Of a stretch of 64,000 bases of DNA, positions 36,714 to 44,590 are shown one piece after another. The stretch comes from Sinomonas atrocyanea (GTDB taxonomy: Bacteria > Actinomycetota > Actinomycetes > Actinomycetales > Micrococcaceae), in NCBI RefSeq assembly GCF_030811715.1, contig NZ_JAUSRH010000007.1, positions 159,397-223,396 of the forward strand, read 5' to 3'. The stretch's first letter is position 1; each line of letters begins with the position of its first letter. The notes under the pieces were generated by a model that was given only the letters and a program-made list of their open reading frames with translations, did not search any database and was not told the origin of the DNA. A program made the position numbers and the translations under genes.

Positions 36714-36797
36714 GAGGTCACCCCCCAGGAGCCCGACGTCACCCCCCAGGAGCCCGACGTCACCCCGTGGACGCGCGAGGTCGGGCCTAGCGGACGA
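36714..36797 (+). repeat. 21-bp tandem repeats filling the gap up to the lutC stop
   Basis: Units start at 36714, 36735, 36756 and 36777. The first three are GA(G/C)GTCACCCC types and the fourth (GAGGTCGGGCC) is cut by the lutC stop codon (CTA at 36787-36789 on this strand). The array starts five bases after the preceding gene, so the whole intergenic region is made of repeats. Confidence 0.88.
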
Positions 36798-37500
36798 TCA
36801 GCACATCCAGCGTCCGCGGCCCGTGGACGCCCTCGACGCGCTCGAGCTCGATGTCGCTCGTGGCGCTCGGGCCAGAGATGAGCGTGAGCGGCCGGGTGAT
36901 GTCGAGCCGCGCGAAGCCTTCCGGCACGATCCCCACGATCGTCTCGACGGGCACCACGCACACGTGATGGTCGGGGACGAGCGAGATCGCGCGCCGACCC
37001 TGGTCCGCGGAACCGTCCAGCACGATCGTTCCGGTCTCGGCGATGCTCACCGCCGACCCCGTCACCACCGCGTCGATTGCATCGAGACGGTCGACGCCGA
37101 GCGGCTCCTCGGGCGAGTCGGTGGCCCTGCGCTCGGCGAGGCTCGGGTGCAGCCAGTCAGCCGGCAGCCCAGCGGGGGCCACGAACGTCTTGCCCTCGAG
37201 CCGAGTGCGGATGGCCTCAGGCAGATCGGCAGGGCCCACGACCTCGACCCGGGCCTTGTAGTCCTCGAGTCGGTCGACGAGAAGGTCGACGAGCTCGCGT
37301 TCGGTGAGGCCCGACGTCGTTCGGTAGCCCGACATCGGGACCGAAGCCCCGACCTCACGCACCCCCGGGGTGACCTCGCGCACCCCCGGGGTGACTTCGC
37401 GCTCACTCGGGGTGACTTCGCGCTCACTCGGGGTGACCTCGGCGGGGGCGGTGCCGAGGGCGGCGCGGATCCTCGCCAGGATGTCTTCGCGTGCGCTCAC
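36787..37500 (-). CDS. lutC: Lactate utilization protein C (LUD domain) with heptad-repeat insert
   Basis: The 237-residue product starts with GTG 37498-37500 (SAREDILARIRAALG) and overlaps the lutB stop by four bases. The LUD domain runs from about residue 60 to the end, with VTGSAVSIAETGTIVLDGS and DHHVCVVP. Residues about 21-55 are unlike other LutC proteins: four EVTP(S/G)-type heptads plus a diverged fifth, encoded by 21-bp repeats at 37336-37440. LutABC oxidises L-lactate to pyruvate. Confidence 0.9.
   Translation of the reverse strand: MSAREDILARIRAALGTAPAEVTPSEREVTPSEREVTPGVREVTPGVREVGASVPMSGYRTTSGLTERELVDLLVDRLEDYKARVEVVGPADLPEAIRTRLEGKTFVAPAGLPADWLHPSLAERRATDSPEEPLGVDRLDAIDAVVTGSAVSIAETGTIVLDGSADQGRRAISLVPDHHVCVVPVETIVGIVPEGFARLDITRPLTLISGPSATSDIELERVEGVHGPRTLDVLIVR
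37336..37440 (-). repeat. 21-bp tandem repeat, four in-frame units plus one degenerate inside lutC
   Basis: Minus-strand units lie at 37420-37440, 37399-37419, 37378-37398 and 37357-37377, of the form GA(G/A)GTCACCCC plus ten bases. A fifth, diverged unit is at 37336-37356. They encode EVTPSER, EVTPSER, EVTPGVR, EVTPGVR and EVGASVP near the LutC N-terminus. Confidence 0.9.
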
Positions 37501-39056
37501 TGCTGCTCCTCGTCGGCGTGCTCCTCGTCGGTGTGCTTCTGGTCGGTGTTCCTCTGGGCCTTCTCGCGCTTGGCCCACTGGGCCCGGAACGACTCGGCGG
37601 GCGGGGCTGGGATGTCCCGGCTCTGCGTCCAGCCGGCGCCGAGGCCGGGCAGCCTCGAGATCACGCCGTCGCGCCCCGCGGCGGCCTTCCCGAGCGGGAG
37701 CCCGCGCTCCAGCAGGCCCATGCGCGCGCCGTCGGACATCGCCCAGGACGCGCCGGACATGGCGAGGTCGAACTGGGAGGGGAGCCGCCGCGCGCCCGGC
37801 CTGGAGCGGCGCGACTCGACGTCCTCGCCGCGCAGGTGCACGAGGATCTCGGGGATGTTGATCTTGACCGGGCACGCGTCGTAGCACGCCCCGCACAGCG
37901 AGGACGCGTACGGCAGGGAGTTGTTCTCCTCGGCCTCGACCCCCGTGAGCAGCGGCGAGAGGATCGCCCCGATGGGGCCCGGGTACGTGGACCCGTACGC
38001 GTGGCCGCCGGCCCGCTCGTAGACCGGGCACACGTTCATGCACGCCGAGCAGCGGATGCAGTGCAGCGCGGAGCGGCCGTGGCGATCGGCGAGCGCCCGG
38101 GTGCGGCCGTTGTCCAGCAGCACCACGTGCACGTCCTTCGGTCCGTCGCCCGCCGACGCGCCGGTCCACAGCGACGTGTACGGGTTCATCCGCTCCCCCG
38201 TCGAGGAACGCGGGAGCAGCTGCATGAACACGCCCAGGTCCTCGGCGCGCGGGAGGACCTTCTCGATCCCCATGACGGTGATGAGGGTCTCGGGCAGGGT
38301 CAGGCACATGCGCCCATTGCCCTCGGACTCGACCACTCCGAGGGTGCCGGTCTCGGCGATGCCGAAGTTGGCCCCGGAGATCGCCACCTTGGCCGAGAGG
38401 AACTTGCGGCGCAGGTGCGCGCGGGCGGCCATGGCGAGCCGGCGGGGCTCGTCGGTCAGCGCGGGGTCGACGCCGGGCATCTCGCGCAGGAAGATGTCGC
38501 GGATCTCGGTGCGGTTGCGGTGGATCGCCGGCACCAGGATGTGCGAGGGCTTGTCGTGGCCGAGCTGGACGATGAGCTCGGCCAGGTCGGTCTCGAACGC
38601 CGAGATGCCGCGCTCCTCGAGGTACTCGTTGAGGCCGATCTCCTGCGTGGCCATGGACTTGACCTTGACCACCTCGCCGATGCTCTCCCCGTCTGCGCCG
38701 GCGGCGCGCACCAGGCCCTCGACGACCCGGTTGGCCTCGGCCGCGTCGCGCGCCCAGTGGACCGTGCCGCCGCGCGCGGTGAACTGCTCCTCGAACTGGA
38801 CCAGCAGCTCGGGCAGGCGGTCCATCGCCTCGGCCTTGATGGCCGACCCCGCCTCGCGCAGCTCCTCCCAGTCCGGCAGTTCGGAGACGACCTTGAGCCG
38901 CTTGTCCCGGATGGTGTGGGTCGCGTGGCGCAGGTTCGCGCGCAGCTGGCCGTTCTGCAGCTCGCGGCGGGCGTAGCTCGGGAACGGCTCGGTCTCGGAG
39001 ATGTTCCCGAAACCGCGGGGCGGCAGTGCGGGCATGCCGAGGGACACCGCGCTCAT
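37497..39056 (-). CDS. lutB: Lactate utilization iron-sulfur protein LutB
   Basis: The 519-residue product has an N-terminal LUD domain (about 60-300; SGANFGIAETGTLGVVESEG) and a ferredoxin domain with two 4Fe-4S clusters, HCIRCSACMNVCPVY and SLCGACYDACPVKIN. The C-terminal tail after residue 495 is rich in Glu, Asp and His (QKHTDEEHADEEQQ). It overlaps lutA and lutC by four bases each. It carries electrons in lactate oxidation with LutA and LutC. Confidence 0.95.
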   Translation of the reverse strand: MSAVSLGMPALPPRGFGNISETEPFPSYARRELQNGQLRANLRHATHTIRDKRLKVVSELPDWEELREAGSAIKAEAMDRLPELLVQFEEQFTARGGTVHWARDAAEANRVVEGLVRAAGADGESIGEVVKVKSMATQEIGLNEYLEERGISAFETDLAELIVQLGHDKPSHILVPAIHRNRTEIRDIFLREMPGVDPALTDEPRRLAMAARAHLRRKFLSAKVAISGANFGIAETGTLGVVESEGNGRMCLTLPETLITVMGIEKVLPRAEDLGVFMQLLPRSSTGERMNPYTSLWTGASAGDGPKDVHVVLLDNGRTRALADRHGRSALHCIRCSACMNVCPVYERAGGHAYGSTYPGPIGAILSPLLTGVEAEENNSLPYASSLCGACYDACPVKINIPEILVHLRGEDVESRRSRPGARRLPSQFDLAMSGASWAMSDGARMGLLERGLPLGKAAAGRDGVISRLPGLGAGWTQSRDIPAPPAESFRAQWAKREKAQRNTDQKHTDEEHADEEQQ

Positions 39057-39910
39057 CGCGCACCGCCGGGGGTCCCGGCGAGGGCCAGTTCGCCGTCGAT
39101 GGTGAGCGGCTTCTCGCGGGTGGAGGCGAGCACCTCCGCGAGGTGGACGGTCCGCACGGGGCGGCCGGACGGCGTCGTGCGCTTCTCGCGGTGGAGGCCG
39201 CCGCCGATGTGCATGAGGCAGGAGGCATCGCCGCCCGCGCACGCGCCGGCGCCGGTACCGCAGATGTTCGCGACCTTGTCGGCGAGCATCGCCGAGGAGA
39301 CGTCTGCGTTCTTGATCGAGAAGGTCCCGCCGAAGCCGCAGCACTGCTCGGCCTCGGGCAGGTCCACCACCTCGAGCCCCTCGACCGAGGCGAGCAGCGA
39401 ACGCTGGCGGTCGCCGAGGTGGAGCAGGCGCATGCCGTGGCACGAGGGGTGGTAGGTGATGGTGCCCGGCAGGTAGGAGCCGAGCTGGGCAGCGGCATCG
39501 GTCACGCCGAGCACATCCGTGAGGAGCTGCGCGAGCTCGTAGGTCCGGGCGCCGACGGCATCGGCCCGGCCGGCGAGGGTGCTGTCCGCGCCCTTGAGCC
39601 CGTGCTCGACCGCCCAGTCCGCCACCAGGGAGTGCTGGTGCTTCACCGAGGCGACGCACGAGCCGGACGGCGCCACCGCCACCTCGTACTCCCCGGCGTC
39701 GAAGCCGGCCTCGAACGTGCGGACGTGGTTGGCGACGACGGGCAGCGCCTCGGGGAAGTAGCCCGAGTTGACGTGCATCTGGCCGCAGCAGGCCTGGCCG
39801 GCGGGGAACACGACCTCGTGGCCCAGCCGCTCCAGGACCTCCACGGTGGCCTGGGCGACCCGGGGGTACATCGCGTCGACGATGCAGGTCGCGAACAGCG
39901 CGATTCTCAT
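39053..39910 (-). CDS. lutA: Lactate utilization Fe-S oxidoreductase LutA
   Basis: The 285-residue product has two cysteine-rich CCG domains: GQACCGQMHVNSG near residue 40 and EQCCGFGGTFSIKN near 190, the ligands of a heterodisulfide-reductase-like cluster. Start ATG 39908-39910, the first gene of lutABC. The upstream region carries TGGTCTGACCA at 39948-39958 and a divergent GntR gene. Confidence 0.95.
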   Translation of the reverse strand: MRIALFATCIVDAMYPRVAQATVEVLERLGHEVVFPAGQACCGQMHVNSGYFPEALPVVANHVRTFEAGFDAGEYEVAVAPSGSCVASVKHQHSLVADWAVEHGLKGADSTLAGRADAVGARTYELAQLLTDVLGVTDAAAQLGSYLPGTITYHPSCHGMRLLHLGDRQRSLLASVEGLEVVDLPEAEQCCGFGGTFSIKNADVSSAMLADKVANICGTGAGACAGGDASCLMHIGGGLHREKRTTPSGRPVRTVHLAEVLASTREKPLTIDGELALAGTPGGAR

Positions 39911-39947
39911 GGGCGTCCTCTCCAGGCCGGGGAATCGCCCGGCCATG

Positions 39948-39958
39948 TGGTCTGACCA
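39948..39958. promoter_or_regulatory. LldR/FadR-type operator in front of lutABC
   Basis: TGGTCTGACCA is a perfect 5+1+5 inverted repeat 38 bp upstream of lutA, matching the TGGTC-N-GACCA form used by LldR/FadR-type regulators. It overlaps a possible minus-strand -10 (TATGGT). The gene for such a regulator starts 254 bp away at 40212. The remainder of 39911-40211 shows no gene; a GGGGCCGGCGTCGT motif copy lies near 40158. Confidence 0.75.
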
Positions 39959-40211
39959 TACTCTAGCAAGGTGTGCGCGGTCACACCATGCCCCGGCGGA
40001 ACGGGAAGGTGATGTCCCGGAAGGCCCCTGCCTGCGCGTACTCCGGGCGCGGGCGGCCTCAGGGCCTCGTCCCCTCCGCGAGGAGCTCGAGGATATGCCG
40101 GTAGGGACGGGCGGTGGCCACAGCGGCGGGGCCCCGCTCCGGCGCCCGGCGCGCCGCGGGCGGGGGCCGGCGTCGTCCGTCCGCGGCGCCCGCGTGCGGC
40201 AAGATGGACCC

Positions 40212-40916
40212 ATGCCTGAATCCGCCACCGGCCGGGCGCACGACGCCGTGCTGCGCCACATCGAGGACAGCCTCCGCTCGGGCGAGCTCAAGCTCGGCGA
40301 CCGGCTGCCCGGAGAGCGCGCCCTGGCGGAGCAGTTCGGCATCTCGCGGGCGTCCGTGCGGGATGCGATCCGCTCCCTCGAGGTCATGGGCGTAGTCCGC
40401 TCCGCCACCGGCTCCGGACCCAATTCGGGCACGATCGTGGTCTCGGACCCGTCCTCCGCGCTCGGGGTGGCGCTGCGCATGCACGTGGCGAGCCACCACC
40501 TGCCGGTCAAGGACGTGGTCGAGGCGCGCATCATGATGGAGACCTGGTCGCTCGAGCACGCGGCCTCCGCCCCGTGGAGCCGCGAGCAGCTCGACGACGC
40601 CCGGCGCCTCCTCGAGGCGATGGACGACGACGCGCTGCCGTCCCAGGTCTTCACCCTCCTCGACTCCCAGTTCCACGTGGCCCTGAGCGCCCTCGCCGGG
40701 AACGTCGTGGTGAGCACCATGATGGAGTCCATGCGGGAGGCCATCCGCGGCTACATCGACGACGCCGTGGAGCGCCGCGGCGGCTGGGACGAGGCCGTGG
40801 ATACCCTCCGCGAGCAGCACCGGGGGATCTTCGAGGCCGTCGAGGCGCGCGACGGCGAGCGCTCGGCCCGGCTCGTGCGCGAGCACATCGAGTGGTTCTA
40901 CGCCCAGGCCCTCTGA
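40212..40916 (+). CDS. GntR/FadR-family regulator, probable LldR-type lactate regulator
   Basis: The 234-residue product has a winged helix (about 8-75; LPGERALAEQFGISRASVRDAIRSLEVMGVV) and an FCD ligand domain (about 92-225) with D/H metal-ligand positions (DSQFHVALSALAGN, REQHRGIFEAVEA). It is divergent from lutABC and likely senses lactate to control that operon through TGGTCTGACCA. Confidence 0.88.
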   Translation: MPESATGRAHDAVLRHIEDSLRSGELKLGDRLPGERALAEQFGISRASVRDAIRSLEVMGVVRSATGSGPNSGTIVVSDPSSALGVALRMHVASHHLPVKDVVEARIMMETWSLEHAASAPWSREQLDDARRLLEAMDDDALPSQVFTLLDSQFHVALSALAGNVVVSTMMESMREAIRGYIDDAVERRGGWDEAVDTLREQHRGIFEAVEARDGERSARLVREHIEWFYAQAL

Positions 40917-40973
40917 GGCGGACCGGGCCCTGACGCCGCTCTCGGGGACGGCGCCCGCGGCCAGCGGCGGCAG

Positions 40974-41035
40974 GAAGTGCACTTCTCGCCGACAAGCGCC
41001 CGTTCGGGGAACTCCTGGGCGAGAAGTGCACTTCT
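40974..41035. repeat. Paired GTGCAC palindromes
   Basis: GAAGTGCACTTC lies at 40974-40985 and the perfect 14-bp palindrome AGAAGTGCACTTCT at 41022-41035, centres 49 bp apart, between the GntR and dcd stops. The flanks CTCGCC and GGGCGAG are also mirrored, so the whole block can fold on itself. The same motif is at 33810-33936. Confidence 0.78.
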
Positions 41036-41088
41036 GCACAGACCGCAGCGCGAGGTCGCGGCGGCCCCGGCGCCCGCCGAGGACGGCG

Positions 41089-41664
41089 CTAGATCCGGGT
41101 GCGGTGGAAGTTCAGGTAGCTGCGCGAGGCGGTGGGCCCGCGCTGGCCCTGGTACCGGTTGCCGTAGTCGCCGGAGCCGTAGGGGTGCTCGGCCGCCGAG
41201 GAGAGCCGGAAGAAGCACAGCTGGCCGATCTTCATCCCGGGCCAGAGCTTGATCGGCAGGGTCGCGACATTGGAGAGCTCGAGCGTCACGTGCCCGGAGA
41301 ACCCGGGGTCGATGAACCCGGCGGTCGAGTGCGTGAGGAGCCCGAGCCGCCCGAGCGAGGACTTCCCCTCGAGCCGGGCGGCGATGTCCTCGGGCAGCGT
41401 CACCGTCTCGTAGGTCGAGCCGAGCACGAACTCGCCCGGGTGGAGGATGAACGCCTCGTCGGAGTCCACCTCGACGAGGCGCGTGAGCTCGGGCTGCTCC
41501 TGGGACGGGTCGATGTGCGCGTACTTGTGGTTGTCGAAGAGCCGGAAGAACCGGTCGATCCGCACGTCGACGCTCGAGGGCTGCACCATCACGGGCTCGT
41601 AGGGGTCGAGCCGGATGCGCTCGGCGTCGATTTCGGCACGGATGTCGCGGTCTGAAAGGAGCAC
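41089..41664 (-). CDS. dcd: dCTP deaminase, probably the bifunctional dUMP-forming type
   Basis: The 191-residue product starts with GTG 41662-41664 ([20 protein letters not shown]) behind TTGGAGG. Motifs are [44 protein letters not shown] and [14 protein letters not shown]. It is close in layout to the Mycobacterium tuberculosis enzyme, which both deaminates dCTP and removes pyrophosphate to give dUMP. Bifunctionality here is inferred. Confidence 0.95.
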   Translation of the reverse strand: MLLSDRDIRAEIDAERIRLDPYEPVMVQPSSVDVRIDRFFRLFDNHKYAHIDPSQEQPELTRLVEVDSDEAFILHPGEFVLGSTYETVTLPEDIAARLEGKSSLGRLGLLTHSTAGFIDPGFSGHVTLELSNVATLPIKLWPGMKIGQLCFFRLSSAAEHPYGSGDYGNRYQGQRGPTASRSYLNFHRTRI

Positions 41665-41791
41665 GCCTCCAAAAGTACCGCAGCGGCCGCCCCATCCCGC
41701 TGCCGCAGCCATTGCCGGGCTGAGACAGGTGAGACTAGGGTGACCCTCGGGGTTGGTGGGATTCTGCGCCCGCCACGGGGAGGAACAACTC

Positions 41792-43456
41792 ATGCGACGC
41801 TTCGTCATGGCCGTCGCCGTGCTGGCCGCCGCGGCCGCCGCCGTGCTCGCACCCGCTGCCGCACCGCCGTCGCCCGTCGCCGCGACGCACGACGCCGGCC
41901 CCCCACCCACCGCTTCCCCCTCGCCCGGGACCGTCACGTCCGACAGCCTCGACGTGCGCCTCGCGAAGCCGGCCGCCCGGCCCCAGGCCGCCCCGCCGCC
42001 GGTCGCCTCCATCGGCCCCGCCACCGGCCCGGCCGCGCTCGACCCGTCCGTGACCTCGGTGAACCCGCTCGCGGCGCCCATGGGCGACACGTCCAACCTG
42101 GTCCGCGACAGCAACTCGTCCCAGGTCCTCGCCGTCTTCAACGCGATCAACGCATGGCGCGCCCAGAACGGCCTCAAGCCCGTCCGCTACCACCTGAGCA
42201 TCCAGGGGCTCGCCCAGGAGTGGAGCGACAGCATCGCGAGCCGCGAGGTGATCGAGCACCGGGCGAGCTTCTGGACGGACCCGCGGGCCCTCAACCCGGA
42301 CAACGGCGCGGGCGAGGTCATCGCGGTGCGCTGGGACCGGGACGCCGCGCAGCTCGTGGAGTGGTGGAAGAACTCGCCGGCGCACAACGCGATCCTGCTC
42401 GACCCACGGATGAGCGTGGTGGGCATCGGCATCACCTTCACGAACGGCACGTACCCGGCCACGCCGAACCGGTACGCGATGTGGGGCGTGGTGGACTTCT
42501 TCGGCTACACGACGCTGCCGGCCGGGACCACGGCGGCGCCGGGCGGCTCGACCGGGGGGACCCCGACGCCCACCCCGACACCAACGCCTACGCCGACCCC
42601 CAGCCCCACGACGCCGGCGCCCGTTCCGGTCAACCCGCCGCCCGGCGGGTCGGTGACGCCCGGCGGCGCTGAGCTGTGTGCCCCCCCCGGCCGCTTCCAG
42701 CCCACCACGCAGGACACCTCCCGCGCCTCGCTCCACAGCGCGGCGGACGTCGTGGCGCTGAACTCGGGCGGGTCGATCGTCGCCTACCCGGCCACGGCAG
42801 GGAAGCTGGGCACCGCGCCGACCACCCTCGGCACAGGGTTCGGCGGCGCCACGTCCGTGCAGAGCGTGGACTGGGACCGCGACGGCATCCTGGACCTCCT
42901 CGTGCAGTGGGGCGACGGGCGCCTGGTCCTCTACCCGGGCCTCGCGGGCGGCTCGTACGGCGCGCCCACGACCCTCGGCCAGTCCGGCTGGAACACCATG
43001 ACGCTCGCGACGGGGCTGTGGTGCGCCGCCAACCGGCTCCCCCAGCTCCTGGCCCTGGACCCCTCGGGCAACCTGTACCTCTACCCGAACCGCGGGACCG
43101 GGGACGTCCACGAGCGGGCCCTGCTCGCCACCGGGGTGCCCGCCGGGCGCCTCGCGATCCTCGACGCGAGCGGCGACGGCCTCGAGGACCTCGTGGTGCA
43201 GCGCTCGGACGGCGCGCTCGTGCTGTACCGCTCGCTCGGGCAGGAGCAGCTCGTGAACGAGGCGCGCCCCGTGGTCGCCACCGCCGCGGGCACCACCGGC
43301 CCGATCCGGGTGCTGCGCGACCTCGACGGCGCCGGGAGCGTGGGGATCGCAGCCCTGCGCACGGACGGCTCGCTCGCCTACTGGCCCGTCGCCAGCGGCA
43401 AGTTCGGCGCCCCGCGCGTGCTCGCCACCGGCTGGTCCGGCCTGCGCCTGGGCTGA
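41792..43456 (+). CDS. Secreted CAP-domain protein with C-terminal VCBS/FG-GAP-like repeats
   Basis: The 554-residue product starts at ATG 41792 behind GGGGAGGA. A signal peptide (about 1-28, Ala-rich) and a Pro-rich region with [16 protein letters not shown] come first. A CAP/SCP domain (about 108-235) follows, with [15 protein letters not shown] and [15 protein letters not shown], then a Thr-Pro linker of (TP)n type (about 253-285). Four to five beta-propeller-like repeats (about 310-554) contain [24 protein letters not shown] and [17 protein letters not shown]. It probably acts at the cell surface; enzymatic role unknown. Confidence 0.85.
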   Translation: MRRFVMAVAVLAAAAAAVLAPAAAPPSPVAATHDAGPPPTASPSPGTVTSDSLDVRLAKPAARPQAAPPPVASIGPATGPAALDPSVTSVNPLAAPMGDTSNLVRDSNSSQVLAVFNAINAWRAQNGLKPVRYHLSIQGLAQEWSDSIASREVIEHRASFWTDPRALNPDNGAGEVIAVRWDRDAAQLVEWWKNSPAHNAILLDPRMSVVGIGITFTNGTYPATPNRYAMWGVVDFFGYTTLPAGTTAAPGGSTGGTPTPTPTPTPTPTPSPTTPAPVPVNPPPGGSVTPGGAELCAPPGRFQPTTQDTSRASLHSAADVVALNSGGSIVAYPATAGKLGTAPTTLGTGFGGATSVQSVDWDRDGILDLLVQWGDGRLVLYPGLAGGSYGAPTTLGQSGWNTMTLATGLWCAANRLPQLLALDPSGNLYLYPNRGTGDVHERALLATGVPAGRLAILDASGDGLEDLVVQRSDGALVLYRSLGQEQLVNEARPVVATAAGTTGPIRVLRDLDGAGSVGIAALRTDGSLAYWPVASGKFGAPRVLATGWSGLRLG

Positions 43457-43469
43457 CGCACGGCGCGGG

Positions 43470-43901
43470 CTACCGTTCGAGCGCGGCCTTGAGGTTCTCG
43501 AGCTGGGCGACCTCGTGGTCCATCGTCTTCTGCACCATGGCGCCCATGAGCTTGAGGAGCCCGGTCGGCTCGAGGGAGAGGGCGAAGGAGACCTTGGTCC
43601 CGCCCGGTTCCGGCATCAGGAGGAACACCCCGTGCGGCCGGGCGGGCCCGGCGATGACCTGGAAGCGGAGCACCTCGCCGGGGCGCCCCTCGGTGATCTC
43701 GTAGTCCCCGTCGATCTCGTGGCCCCCGGGACCCGCGATCCGCTGCGCATACACCGCGCCCTCGCGGCCTGCAGGCCCCGACGCGTGGGTGACGGAACGG
43801 ACGCCCGGGCGCCACACCGTGTTGTTGAGGCCGTCGGCCAGGAAGGCGTACACATCCTCGGGGGTGCGCCGGACCAGGACGGAGTATTCGGCCGCTGCCA
43901 T
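43470..43901 (-). CDS. SRPBCC (START/polyketide-cyclase fold) family protein
   Basis: The 143-residue product begins MAAAEYSVLVRRTPEDVYAFLADG, the usual first strand and helix of the SRPBCC fold, and ends in a long helix (LMGAMVQKTMDHEVAQLENLKAAL). It binds a hydrophobic ligand in other family members; the ligand here is unknown. It may be co-transcribed with the membrane gene 9 bp upstream on the same strand. Confidence 0.85.
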   Translation of the reverse strand: MAAAEYSVLVRRTPEDVYAFLADGLNNTVWRPGVRSVTHASGPAGREGAVYAQRIAGPGGHEIDGDYEITEGRPGEVLRFQVIAGPARPHGVFLLMPEPGGTKVSFALSLEPTGLLKLMGAMVQKTMDHEVAQLENLKAALER

Positions 43902-43910
43902 GGGCGAACG

Positions 43911-44480
43911 CTAGGCCGGTGAGCTGGGATTCGGCTGGGAGCCCGGCGCGGTGTCCGAGGCGCCGCCGCCGAGCTCCTCGCGCAGCTCCGCGCGGCGCCT
44001 GGGGGACATGAACGCGGCGCGCATGTGGTCGTTGGTCAGCACGTCCGCGACCCCGATCATGAGCACCGCGAAGACGATCTGCTCCACCACCATCCAGTAC
44101 GGGTACAGGCCCGGGATGGTGGCGACGACGAGCGAGACGACGGGAAAGATCTGGCTGAAGAGGCGCAGGCGCTGGTAGCCCCAGTAGTAGCCGTGGCGGG
44201 CGCGCCAGGCGAAGAAGAACAGCGTCAGGGTCATCAGGAGCACGACCACGCCGCGGAACCAGGCCGCGAACCCGACGTCCGTGCCGCCCGTCTGGAGCAC
44301 GACGGCGATGGCCACCGCGGCGAGCCCGACGGCGACCTCGGCGAGCAGGATCCAGTAGACCCATTGGAACGCCCGCTGGGTCTTGGGGTGCTCGAGCTCG
44401 TGCCGGTCCACGATGAAGTGGCCGTGGCGGCCGCCGAAGGTCCTGTCGATGTCGACGCCGAGGATGCGCAGTTCAGGCAT
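43911..44480 (-). CDS. Four-span membrane protein of unknown function
   Basis: The 189-residue product has four spans (about 40-62, 74-92, 108-124 and 128-147). The N-terminal soluble part carries GGRHGHFIVDRHELEHPKTQR and an Arg-rich C-terminal tail. No known family is recognised. It precedes the SRPBCC gene on the same strand. Confidence 0.65.
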   Translation of the reverse strand: MPELRILGVDIDRTFGGRHGHFIVDRHELEHPKTQRAFQWVYWILLAEVAVGLAAVAIAVVLQTGGTDVGFAAWFRGVVVLLMTLTLFFFAWRARHGYYWGYQRLRLFSQIFPVVSLVVATIPGLYPYWMVVEQIVFAVLMIGVADVLTNDHMRAAFMSPRRRAELREELGGGASDTAPGSQPNPSSPA

Positions 44481-44548
44481 GGCATCAACGCTAGCGCCGC
44501 GGACTGTGCGGCGGCTGGGCCCGGGGTCGTCCCTTCGGCTGATTCCCC

Positions 44549-44590
44549 GACGTCACCCCGTGGAACCCCGACGTCACCCCGCACGCGCGG
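44549..44590 (+). repeat. 21-bp repeats overlapping the stop of the APC permease gene
   Basis: Two units, GACGTCACCCCGTGGAACCCC at 44549-44569 and GACGTCACCCC plus ten bases at 44570-44590. The stop of the downstream minus-strand permease (TCA at 44574-44576) lies inside the second unit. Confidence 0.8.

Noticed and set aside
42560..42640. Tandem repeat of ACCCC-type units in the CAP-protein gene
   Set aside because: It is a Thr-Pro codon linker (ACG/ACC CCG) with a short period, not the 21-bp family.
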